From positions 1 through 34,191 of the forward strand of contig JACPQU010000156.1 in the NCBI GenBank assembly GCA_016190305.1: a DNA stretch of 34,191 bases. Direction: 5' to 3'. Positions 23,241-31,246 of the stretch are shown here, piece by piece. The notes beneath the pieces are model-generated. The model did not search any database. It saw only the letters and a program-made list of their open reading frames with translations, and was not told the origin of the DNA. The translations under genes and the position numbers were made by a program. Origin of the DNA: Bacillota bacterium. Lineage in GTDB: Bacteria > Bacillota > JACPQU01. Numbering within the stretch: position 1 is the first letter of the stretch; every line of letters begins with the position of its first letter.

Positions 23241-24758
23241 TTGAACACAGCTGTAGGGATCTTCATCCTACTGCTCTTCTTCGCCATACTCCTTGCGAAA
23301 GGGATCCTGGCCAACCGGGTCAGTTCCAAGACAGTGGAAGATTACTACGTCGCGAACCGCACCCTGGGACCCTTCATCCTGGTCATGACCTCGTATGCCA
23401 GCCTGGTCAGCGCCTTCCTTTTCATCGGGGTCCCAGGCATGGTCTATAATCTGGGGCCCGGATTGATCGGCGCCATGACCCCGGGGACCATCGCCGCCGG
23501 GCTTGGCTTCTACCTGATCGGAGTCCGGGTCTGGATGCTGGGTAAGAAATACGGGTACCTGACACCGGTCGATCTCTTCCGGGAGCGCTTCGAGAGCCGG
23601 GCCCTGGCTGTGATCATGTTCGTAGTCATCGTTCTTTTCACCCTTCCCTTTATGGCCCTGCAGCCGATGGGGGCCGGACACTTCATCAACGCCCTCACCG
23701 GCGGAGCCATTCCCTACTACGCGGGTGCTGCCATAACCACCGTGATCCTGGTGGTCTACGTGCTCTTGGCCGGCATGCGCGGGGTGGCCTGGACCGACGC
23801 CCTCCAGGGATCCCTGCTTTTCATCTTCCTCTGGATCACCCTTTTCGCCATCGCCGGGGAAGCGGGAGGGTTCGCGGAAGGGGCCCGAAGGGCGGCCGAG
23901 GCGACCCCCAACTTCTTCGCACGGCAGGGGCCGACCGGGTTCTGGAACCCCAGGGCCATCTGGACCTGGTTCTTCGTGTTTTGTTTCTCCAGCGTGATGC
24001 AGCCCCATATCTTCGCGCGCTTCTATGCCGCCCGCTCCACCAGGACTATCAAGTCCCTGGTGACCTTCTGGCCTCTGATCATCGCATCCACCTACATCCC
24101 GGCGGTGCTGATCGGGGTCTACGGTAAGGTCGTCCTCCCGGGGCTAAAACAGGCCGACCAGTTGGTCCCGAAGTTCGTGGTTGAGTACCTGCCGGCCTGG
24201 CTGGGCGCCCTGATCTTCATCGGCGCCCTCTCGGCTATGATGTCAACGGTGGACTCCCAGTTCCTCGCCCTGGGTTCTATGGTCAAGCGTGACTTCTGGG
24301 AACCCCTGACCGGAAGGAAGGTCGATTCCAGGGATGAGCTCAAGATCAGCCGCTGGTCCATCGGGATCATCGCCGTAATCATCCTGATCCTGGCTTATAA
24401 ACCACCGGCCATGATCGGTATGCTAGGGGCCGCCACCTTTGCGGTCGTTGCCGTCCTGATGCCGGTGGCCGTCGGAGCCCTCTACTGGAAGCGGGCCACG
24501 GCGGTCGGATGCATCGTCTCCATCTTCAGCGGTACAGCGATTATCGGGGGCACCTACCTGAACTTCATCCCGAGGGCGGTGTGGGGAGGCTGGGATCCCT
24601 CCGGGCCGGGCCTCCTCGCAGCCGCCGTGACCATGGTGGTGGTTTCCCTCATCACCAAGGCCCCGGGTCAGGCCACTCTCGACAAGTTCTTCAAGTTCGT
24701 GGAGCCCTACTACGAGGAGCCCGCCGGAGCCAAAGCCGGCCGGTCGATCGCGAAGTAG
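23241..24758 (+). CDS. Sodium:solute symporter (SSS family)
   Basis: About 505 residues with some 13 predicted membrane helices. The typical first-helix region ends in VEDYYVANRTLGPFIL, and family landmarks follow: TLPFMALQPMGAGHFINAL, GMRGVAWTDALQG and GALSAMMSTVDSQFLALGS (the conserved Na+-site helix). It imports an organic solute with Na+. The start is TTG 23241 (after AGAGGGGTG) or GTG 23232, which overlaps the upstream stop; I prefer TTG on ribosome spacing. The xanthine-dehydrogenase-like gene follows on the same strand, hinting that the transported solute could be a purine or another substrate of that enzyme, but members of this family carry many solutes and the hint is weak. Confidence 0.93.
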   Translation: MNTAVGIFILLLFFAILLAKGILANRVSSKTVEDYYVANRTLGPFILVMTSYASLVSAFLFIGVPGMVYNLGPGLIGAMTPGTIAAGLGFYLIGVRVWMLGKKYGYLTPVDLFRERFESRALAVIMFVVIVLFTLPFMALQPMGAGHFINALTGGAIPYYAGAAITTVILVVYVLLAGMRGVAWTDALQGSLLFIFLWITLFAIAGEAGGFAEGARRAAEATPNFFARQGPTGFWNPRAIWTWFFVFCFSSVMQPHIFARFYAARSTRTIKSLVTFWPLIIASTYIPAVLIGVYGKVVLPGLKQADQLVPKFVVEYLPAWLGALIFIGALSAMMSTVDSQFLALGSMVKRDFWEPLTGRKVDSRDELKISRWSIGIIAVIILILAYKPPAMIGMLGAATFAVVAVLMPVAVGALYWKRATAVGCIVSIFSGTAIIGGTYLNFIPRAVWGGWDPSGPGLLAAAVTMVVVSLITKAPGQATLDKFFKFVEPYYEEPAGAKAGRSIAK

Positions 24759-24787
24759 GACCTGGTCACCCGGTTCGAGAACTAAAG

Positions 24788-24821
24788 GTGCGCGGCTTGC
24801 TCTCCGGAGCGGGCCGCGCAC
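24788..24821 (+). terminator. Hairpin between the symporter and the molybdenum hydroxylase
   Basis: GTGCGCGGC (24788-24796) pairs with GCCGCGCAC (24813-24821), with an inner GCTC/GAGC pairing. The tail TTGTATC is only weakly T-rich. It lies 30 bp past the symporter stop and 35 bp before the next start, so it may be partial termination that lowers expression of the second gene. Confidence 0.55.
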
Positions 24822-24855
24822 TTGTATCACAGCGGCAGGAGGCGGTAGAGAGAAT

Positions 24856-27800
24856 ATGTCCAAGGTGTCTTTCCGGTTGAACGGTGCGCCCCACGTAGCG
24901 GAGTACGTGCCGGGCACCACCCTGCTCCGATACCTTCGCGACGGACTTCATCTCACTGGTACCAAGGAAGCATGCTCCAGGGGCGAATGCGGGAGCTGTA
25001 CGGTGATCGTCGACGGCAGGCCCCGGCAGGCTTGCGTCCTGGGGATGAAGGAACTGGAGGGAACCTCGGTGGAGACCATCGAGGGCCTCTCCGTCACGAC
25101 CGGAAACCTCCACCCCCTGCAACAGGGCTTCATCGACGCCGGGGCGGTCCAGTGCGGCTATTGCACTCCGGGGATGATCATGGCCGCCAAGACCCTGCTC
25201 GACCGGAATCCCGATCCCACCCCCGGAGAGATCAAGGAGGCCGTGGCCGGAAATTACTGCCGCTGCACCGGCTACGCCCGGATCGTCGAGGCGGTGCAGC
25301 GGGGGGCGGCGATCATGCGGGGCCGGGGCGAACTTCCGCGCTCCCGGGACGAAGAGCTTCCCGGTCCGAAAGCGCCCGCGCCCGGCGCTTCGTTTCCGGC
25401 CTTTGGAACTGAGTTTCCAGTCTCCGGTACTTCTTTTATAAGCAAGGATCTTCCCGAGCGCGCCTCCGGGCGGCTTCTGTTCACGGACGATCTCTACCGG
25501 GAAAACCAGCTCGTCGCGCGTCCCCTTCTGGCGGCCCATCCGCACGCGGTTATCGAGCATCTTGATACCCGCGAGGCCATGGCCGTCCCCGGGGTGGCGG
25601 GGATCCTGACCTCGGCCGATGTCCCGGGACCGAACCGGTTCGGCCGGTTCGTGAAGGATCGCCCGCTCCTGGCCGACGGGCGAGTGCGTTTCATCGGGGA
25701 GCCGGTCGCCGTGGTCCTCGCCGGGAACCACCGGGCAGCGGACGAGGCCCTGAAGAAAATAAAGATCACTTACCGCTCTCTTCCGGTCATCTCCAGCCCG
25801 GAGGAGGCCCTGGCCGAGGGGGCGCCCCTGGTGCACGAATGGGGCCCGGTGGCGGCGCGGGCCACCGTCCGGGGCGGCGACGCTGCCGGCCGCTTCGCCT
25901 CCTCTCACGTGGTCATGGAGCGCTCCTATCGCGCCCCGTTCCAGGCCCACGGCTACATGGAGACGGAGACAGCCGCGGCCGAGCCCGACGGGGAGGGCGG
26001 CGTGATCATCTGGTCGCCCACCCAGGTTCCGACCTACGTCCAGGGCGTCCTGTCCGACAATCTCCTGCTCCCCAGGGAGAAGATCCGGATCAAGACCATG
26101 CCGGTGGGCGGCGCCTTCGGCGGGAAGAACGACGTCATGCTCGAGGCATTCGTGGCCCTGGGCGCCTTGAAGACCGGCCGCCCGGTGAAGATGGCCTTCA
26201 ACCGGGGGGAATCCCTTCGCTTCGGCACCAAGGCCAACGCCGTCTCCCTGTGGCTGAAGACCGGGGCGACCAGGGACGGAAAGCTCACCGCGCTCCAGGG
26301 CCGGATGATCATGGACTCCGGGGCCTACGCCGCCGTCTCCCCCCTCGTCGCCCAGCAGGTGGCCATCCTGTCCAACGGCCCTTACCTCTGGTCCGACCTT
26401 GACCTGGAGGTCGTAGCCGTGACCACCAACAACCTCATCGGCAGCGCCCTCCGGGGATTCTGCAGCGAGCGGTTCCAGTTCGGGGTTGAAACCCAGTTGG
26501 AACTGATGGCGGAGGAGCTGGGCATCGATCCCCTGGAGTTCCGGATCCGAAACGTGGTCCGGGAGGGGTCCCGCCTCCCCACCGGGCAGGTCCTGACCGG
26601 AAAGATCTCCGCAGCCCGGTGCCTGGAAAAGCTGGGGGAGATCCTGGCGGGTGCCGGAAAAGGTGCCGGGAGCGGAAACGAAACGGGAACGCCCGTACCG
26701 GGCCCCGGCAAACGGATCGGGGTGGGGATCGGCTGCTCCATGAAGAGCGTCGGGGTCGGCCTCGGTTTCAAAGAGTCGGTGGATACGGTCATTGAGCTGG
26801 TCCCTGGAGAGACGCGAGGGTCCGGCTGGGCCGGCGGGGCCAACGAGTCCGGCAGAACCGGCGGGGCCGGAAATGCCAGGGGGGCCGGAGCTGAGCTGTA
26901 CATAACCACCTCGGTGGTGGACCTGGGGCAGGGGGTCAGCACGGTGCTGCCCCAGATCGTCTCCGCCGTCACCGGGATCCGTCCGGACCGGATCCGCATC
27001 TTCCACGCCGACACCGCCGTGGTGGGCGGGGCCTTCGGGGCCGCCCAGCGCCAGACCTACATGGTGGGGAACGCCGTCGTGGAAACGGCGGAGCGTTTCC
27101 TGTCCGTTCTGAAGGAATTCGTGGATGCCGAAACGGGGATTCAGTCGGAAAGCGTCCGGATCCTCGGAGACCGGGTGGCCGCCCGGATCGATGGGGAGGA
27201 GCGGATGCTCATGACCCTTGCTCAGCTACCCGCCCTCGCTGAGAAACGTGGTTTTGATCTCCGGGTCACCCACCGCTACGAGGGCCCCCTGACCTCTTCT
27301 CCCTGGGTCGAGGTGGACGTCTCGGGTCCCGTCCAGAGCTGGTCCGCCTACGATACGGAGGACGGCGGCACCATTAAAACCGATGTCGCCGGCGGCACCG
27401 GCGGCAGTGTAACCGGAGTCCCGCAGCATGCCCTCGCCGGGGAAACGCTTGCCGGGAAATCACCCCACTACATGGCCCTCACCTTTTACGTGCAGGCGGC
27501 GATCGTCGAGGTGGACGAGGCGACGGGCAAGGTCCGCCCCCACAAGATCATCGTCGTCCAGGATTCAGGGCGCGCCCTGAACCCCGACCGTATCCGGGCC
27601 AACATGGAGGGGGGCTGCGTGATGGGAACCGGGATGGCCCTGGCGGAGGAAATGGTCATGAAGGATGGACGGCTGCTCACCGACACCTTCCGCAAGATGC
27701 ACCTGCCCACCATCGCGGATGCCCCGGAGGTGGAGGTGTACCTCGTGGAGGAGCCCGATCCCCACGGCCCGTTCGGCGCCAAGGGCCTGGCCGAGGGATC

Positions 27801-28005
27801 TCTGGTCGCCACCATCCCGGCGGTGCTCAATGCCGTCTGCAACGCCACCGGGAGCCGGATCTACGAGTTCCCGGCGACCCCGGAGCGGGTGATGGAGAGC
27901 CTGAGGGAGGGCTCCCCTGAGGCGGCAGGCGACTCTTCCCGAGGAACCATTCCAGAGGATTCCTCCCCAATAAAAGAGGACTTCACGCCAGGGGAAACCT
28001 GCTGA
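24856..28005 (+). CDS. Single-chain xanthine dehydrogenase-family molybdenum hydroxylase (2Fe-2S plus Mo domain)
   Basis: 1049 residues. The N-terminal ferredoxin domain binds [2Fe-2S] through C40, C45, C48 and C60. The helical domain binds a second cluster through C100, C103, C135 and C137 (QCGYCTPGM, NYCRCTGY). The molybdenum-cofactor domains (about 195-1015) include GGAFGGKNDVMLEAFVALGA, DLGQGVSTVLPQ, AFGAAQRQTYMVGNAV and FGAKGLAEGS with the likely catalytic E980. The layout resembles the 'selenium-dependent xanthine dehydrogenase' type, where small and large subunits are fused; purine hydroxylation is likely but not proven. No FAD subunit gene is in the window. A Gly/Ala-rich insert lies around 590-680. 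The ATG follows AGGAGG at a long 12 nt. Confidence 0.9.
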   Translation: MSKVSFRLNGAPHVAEYVPGTTLLRYLRDGLHLTGTKEACSRGECGSCTVIVDGRPRQACVLGMKELEGTSVETIEGLSVTTGNLHPLQQGFIDAGAVQCGYCTPGMIMAAKTLLDRNPDPTPGEIKEAVAGNYCRCTGYARIVEAVQRGAAIMRGRGELPRSRDEELPGPKAPAPGASFPAFGTEFPVSGTSFISKDLPERASGRLLFTDDLYRENQLVARPLLAAHPHAVIEHLDTREAMAVPGVAGILTSADVPGPNRFGRFVKDRPLLADGRVRFIGEPVAVVLAGNHRAADEALKKIKITYRSLPVISSPEEALAEGAPLVHEWGPVAARATVRGGDAAGRFASSHVVMERSYRAPFQAHGYMETETAAAEPDGEGGVIIWSPTQVPTYVQGVLSDNLLLPREKIRIKTMPVGGAFGGKNDVMLEAFVALGALKTGRPVKMAFNRGESLRFGTKANAVSLWLKTGATRDGKLTALQGRMIMDSGAYAAVSPLVAQQVAILSNGPYLWSDLDLEVVAVTTNNLIGSALRGFCSERFQFGVETQLELMAEELGIDPLEFRIRNVVREGSRLPTGQVLTGKISAARCLEKLGEILAGAGKGAGSGNETGTPVPGPGKRIGVGIGCSMKSVGVGLGFKESVDTVIELVPGETRGSGWAGGANESGRTGGAGNARGAGAELYITTSVVDLGQGVSTVLPQIVSAVTGIRPDRIRIFHADTAVVGGAFGAAQRQTYMVGNAVVETAERFLSVLKEFVDAETGIQSESVRILGDRVAARIDGEERMLMTLAQLPALAEKRGFDLRVTHRYEGPLTSSPWVEVDVSGPVQSWSAYDTEDGGTIKTDVAGGTGGSVTGVPQHALAGETLAGKSPHYMALTFYVQAAIVEVDEATGKVRPHKIIVVQDSGRALNPDRIRANMEGGCVMGTGMALAEEMVMKDGRLLTDTFRKMHLPTIADAPEVEVYLVEEPDPHGPFGAKGLAEGSLVATIPAVLNAVCNATGSRIYEFPATPERVMESLREGSPEAAGDSSRGTIPEDSSPIKEDFTPGETC

Positions 28006-28032
28006 AAGCTGAAAGGCACCCCCTGGAAAAAG

Positions 28033-28079
28033 GGACATCCCCCCGGGCACGGGAACGGACAGCAGCCGGGGGGATGTCC
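28033..28079. terminator. Convergent terminator
   Basis: GGACATCCCCCCGG (28033-28046) and CCGGGGGGATGTCC (28066-28079) form a perfect 14-bp stem between the convergent hydroxylase (+) and cupredoxin operon (-). The minus-strand tail CTTTTTCC is T-rich, so it mainly ends the cupredoxin operon. It may also act on the plus strand. Confidence 0.9.
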
Positions 28080-28121
28080 TATGGAGTTGATTTCAAACAG
28101 CGGATTCAAAGAGCTTGTATT

Positions 28122-29297
28122 TCAGGGCTCGACCACAATCGTGCCGTGCATACCGGCTTCGTAGTGGCCCGGGATCCGGCAAGCCAGTTCGTACGTGCCC
28201 GCTTGCGTGGGGATCAGGTACAGATCCACCTGCTCTCCCTCGAAAACCTCGATCTCATTGAAGGTCGGACCTTTGACCTCGCTCATTATGTCCTGGGCTT
28301 TGCGGACCGCCGCGGTGCGGAAGAACTCGGCGGCGTCGGCCTCGTGTTTGACCGTGCCCTTGTTGATCAGTTGCAGCTTATACGGGACGCCGACCTTGAG
28401 GGGCACGTCCTGGGGCTTGAAGTACATTTCGCCCACTTCGATATCCACCGTCTGCAAGCTCTTCCAATCAGCCGCCTGCACCCGGGCTTCCGCATCCACC
28501 ACGTTTGTCACCGTGGAGACCTTGCCGAGCTCGATCCGGGGCGAACTGGGCGCGGCGCCGGTCACGGTGATCGTCCCGAACATGCCGGCTTCCTTATGCC
28601 CCGGGATCTCGCAGACCAGTTCGTAGGTCCCCGGGATCAGCGGCACAAAGTAGAGGTCCGTCCGTTCACCGGCGAAAACCTCGATCTCCGTGGCGTAGGG
28701 CAGCTTGAATTCGCCCTGGTCGTCCTGCACCTTCCGCAGGGCGATGGAACGGTAGAACTGTCCGGCCGTGAACTCGTGCTTCACCGCGCCGATGTTGTGG
28801 ATTTCGAGCTTGTAAGGCTTTCCCGCTTCGAAGGTAAGGTTCTTGGGCGTGAAGGCCATCTCGCTCAGATCCACGCGCGCCGTCTCCATCTGTTTCCAGT
28901 CGGCGGCGGCCACGAAGTCAGCGGCGTTGGCCACGTATTCGTCATCGGCCACACCGCTCACGGCAGCCGGGAAGGTCACATCGGAGAGGTCAGCCCCCTT
29001 CGGCCCGACTACCACGGTCTGGGTGTCCGCATTCCACCGCACCTGCACATCCAGGGCCTCGGCGATGAAGCGGATCGGCACCATGGTGCGGCCGTTGATG
29101 ATGACCGGAGCGGCATCCAGATCCATCGGCTGGTCATCCACCGCGGCCTTCTGGCTGCCGAGCTTGAGGACGACGATCTTCTGGCCGGACGGCGCCGTTT
29201 CGGCGCTCACCATACCGATAGCAATCAGGGACAAGCCCAGGATTAAAATGCAGATCGGAATCAGCGCACTTCTCTTTAATCTCATCTTTGAACTCAT
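28122..29297 (-). CDS. Exported protein with stalk domain and two type-1 copper (cupredoxin) domains
   Basis: 391 residues. A basic N-terminus and hydrophobic helix (about 10-32) form a signal peptide or anchor. A copper-amine-oxidase N-like stalk domain follows (about 40-100, INGRTMVPIRFIAEALDVQV). Two homologous plastocyanin-like domains then carry complete type-1 copper ligand sets: H174, C229, H234, M239 (CEIPGHKEAGM) and H318, C373, H378, M383 (CRIPGHYEAGM). Such domains carry single electrons at the outer membrane face. It is the last gene of the operon starting at 33444, 74 bp after the CuA-like gene. Start ATG 29297 follows AAGGAGAG. The likely role is electron acceptor or donor for the membrane complex upstream, by inference. 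Confidence 0.9.
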   Translation of the reverse strand: MSSKMRLKRSALIPICILILGLSLIAIGMVSAETAPSGQKIVVLKLGSQKAAVDDQPMDLDAAPVIINGRTMVPIRFIAEALDVQVRWNADTQTVVVGPKGADLSDVTFPAAVSGVADDEYVANAADFVAAADWKQMETARVDLSEMAFTPKNLTFEAGKPYKLEIHNIGAVKHEFTAGQFYRSIALRKVQDDQGEFKLPYATEIEVFAGERTDLYFVPLIPGTYELVCEIPGHKEAGMFGTITVTGAAPSSPRIELGKVSTVTNVVDAEARVQAADWKSLQTVDIEVGEMYFKPQDVPLKVGVPYKLQLINKGTVKHEADAAEFFRTAAVRKAQDIMSEVKGPTFNEIEVFEGEQVDLYLIPTQAGTYELACRIPGHYEAGMHGTIVVEP

Positions 29298-29371
29298 GGT
29301 TCACTCTCCTTTCTGAGTGGAAAACAGCAGGGTGACCCTTCAGGTTCCGGTACAGACGGCCGGAATCCGAT

Positions 29372-31246
29372 TTACTTGACAATCAAGGTGCCGACCATGT
29401 CCGGATGGCCCCTGCGTCCGCCGCCGCCCTGAAGTTCCCCGATCCCGCACCAGACGGTGCAGACGATGGGGAACTCGCCGGTTTTGTCTGCCGTGAACTC
29501 AACCGCCACCTCCTTTCCGGAGGGAACCTCCTGCTCGATTCCATAAGCCTCGATACCGATGCCGTGTTTGTCCAAGTCTTGCCCGGCAGGCTTGACCAGG
29601 AGGCCCGGAGATAGCCTCCCGGAGTCAGTGTTCACCAGCAGCCGGACCCGGTCACCCTTCTTGACCTCCACCTTGCCCGGATCCCAGCCGAAATGATAAG
29701 CAGTCAATGGGATCTCCTTGAGCGCCGGCTCGGCGGGCTTGGCCGTTGTTGCAGCCGGCGTCCTGCTCGCCAGGACTTCGGTCCGCAATTCCTGCACCCG
29801 CTGGTCGACCTGGACAATGGTGGCCTTGAGCTGGGTCAGGCTCTCCACGTTCTCCTGCAGCCCGGCCACCAGTGCGGCCAGCCGGTCCTGCTTGGCCGAA
29901 AGAGGCACGATCTCTCTCTCCAGGGACTGGAGGCCCTGAGCGACGACGGCCAGGTCACCGCGGATCTGACCTTCCGCCGCGATCCGCTGCTCGTGCTCCG
30001 CGTTGGCGCGGAAGCCGTCGGCAATCCATGTAAGGGCAAGCAACAGGGCCACAACGCCGACGGCCACTTTCCAGACGGTACCGTTCATATCTCCCTCCTC
30101 CCTCTCTTCAATGAAGTCGTCGGCGGCCCAGACGGAGGCGCCTCCGTGGGTTCCGCCCATAGCGTGGGCTTCCCGCGCGGCCGCACCAGCCAACCGTTGC
30201 GTGGTTGCGGCCGCCGCTGCGAGACCCGCCCTTGCCCACCGCGTGCGGACACCGGAGATTACCGAGTACGAGAATACGGTCCAGACGAAGGCCAGGATGG
30301 CTGCGAGTGTCCAATTGCCGAGGAATGGGATGTACAGGTCGCGGGGCTCGAACTCATACCGGTTGACCGCTGACTGGGGGACCTCCACGGTGGAGATGGC
30401 CTCGCCGCCCCGGTAGGCCGCGTTGCCTTCGAACACGGCCCTGACTTCGATATCCCCCTCGCGTCGAGGTGTGTAGGCAAGCCGGGCGATCCCGTTCGCA
30501 TCGGTAAGAACCGCCCCCAGCTTGACCCCTTCTGCTCCAAGGAAGGATCCTGCCCTGTAGAAGAGCACGCGGGCGCCCTTGAGCGGCTCCCCGGTTTCGG
30601 CCTGCAGAGCGGCTGAAATCTCGATACCGGCCTTCCCGGCCGCGCCGACCACCTGGATCCGGGAAGGCTGGGCCTTGGCGGCTGCGGAGTCCACTGTAAG
30701 AAAGCCGTTTTGCAGCAGCTTGTGACCCTCGCACTGCCGGACACACTTCATCGGGATCTTTCCGGTTTCAGTCGCCGTGAAGGACACCGTGCTCTCCTGG
30801 TTTCCCTCGTTCAGAACTCCGCTTTTCAGGTCCAGGGTCGGGAAGTAGACCTGGTGGGGATTGTCGTGTCCGAGGTCCCCGTCCCCGTAAACGAAGGTGA
30901 TCTCCACCCGCTCGCCGGCCCGCGCCTCGAGCGCGCCGCCGTCGAGCACCTTGAACCCTTCGTGGCCCACCTGGACCCGGATCCGGGTTCCGGATCCCGA
31001 GGCGGCACCCGTCAGGACCCCCGTCCCGGCCCCCGCCGCCGTCTCTGTCCCCCGGCCGGCCTCGTGGGACGCGGCTTCCGCGATCCAGCCCGCTCCGAAG
31101 AGAGTAACGAGGGCGGCCGTCGAAAGGGCTAAAAGAATCCTGGCCCGGTGCGCGACCCAACGCCTGCCCCAGCCTTTGCCCAAACTGTTGCCCCTACCCT
31201 TGCCCCAACGCCAGCCCCACCTCAGATCCAAACGCATCCGCTTCAT
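29372..31246 (-). CDS. Membrane-anchored double cupredoxin with CuA-like sites (fusion, or two in-frame genes)
   Basis: 624 residues if read as one. After a basic start and helix (about 37-58) comes a cupredoxin domain (about 85-185) with H131 and C168-x3-C172-x2-H175. An Ig-like/carboxypeptidase-regulatory domain (about 190-290), a membrane helix (about 305-325) and a 60-residue cytoplasmic loop follow. The second half begins at M387 (30088): a helix, a periplasmic coiled coil (about 415-490) and a C-terminal cupredoxin with C596-x3-C600, H614 and M617. This is a CuA-type motif with about 10 extra Gly-rich residues between the second Cys and His. A strong ribosome site precedes M387 in frame, so a separate protein (29372-30088) is also likely. 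The ATG at 31246 overlaps the NrfD stop (ATGA). The longer frame to 31540 is not coding. Confidence 0.85.
   Translation of the reverse strand: MKRMRLDLRWGWRWGKGRGNSLGKGWGRRWVAHRARILLALSTAALVTLFGAGWIAEAASHEAGRGTETAAGAGTGVLTGAASGSGTRIRVQVGHEGFKVLDGGALEARAGERVEITFVYGDGDLGHDNPHQVYFPTLDLKSGVLNEGNQESTVSFTATETGKIPMKCVRQCEGHKLLQNGFLTVDSAAAKAQPSRIQVVGAAGKAGIEISAALQAETGEPLKGARVLFYRAGSFLGAEGVKLGAVLTDANGIARLAYTPRREGDIEVRAVFEGNAAYRGGEAISTVEVPQSAVNRYEFEPRDLYIPFLGNWTLAAILAFVWTVFSYSVISGVRTRWARAGLAAAAATTQRLAGAAAREAHAMGGTHGGASVWAADDFIEEREEGDMNGTVWKVAVGVVALLLALTWIADGFRANAEHEQRIAAEGQIRGDLAVVAQGLQSLEREIVPLSAKQDRLAALVAGLQENVESLTQLKATIVQVDQRVQELRTEVLASRTPAATTAKPAEPALKEIPLTAYHFGWDPGKVEVKKGDRVRLLVNTDSGRLSPGLLVKPAGQDLDKHGIGIEAYGIEQEVPSGKEVAVEFTADKTGEFPIVCTVWCGIGELQGGGGRRGHPDMVGTLIVK
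30091..30103 (-). promoter_or_regulatory. Strong internal ribosome-binding site
   Basis: On the minus strand GAGGAGGGAGAT directly precedes ATG 30088, inside an open frame that runs on without a stop. This suggests independent initiation of the C-terminal CuA-like half, or marks the junction of two formerly separate genes. Confidence 0.6.

Noticed and set aside
24766-27006. A 746-codon open frame on the minus strand inside the molybdenum hydroxylase gene
   Set aside because: It is antisense to a gene with clear cofactor motifs, has no recognisable domain and is rich in Gly/Arg/Pro/His, as expected of a shadow frame in GC-rich DNA.
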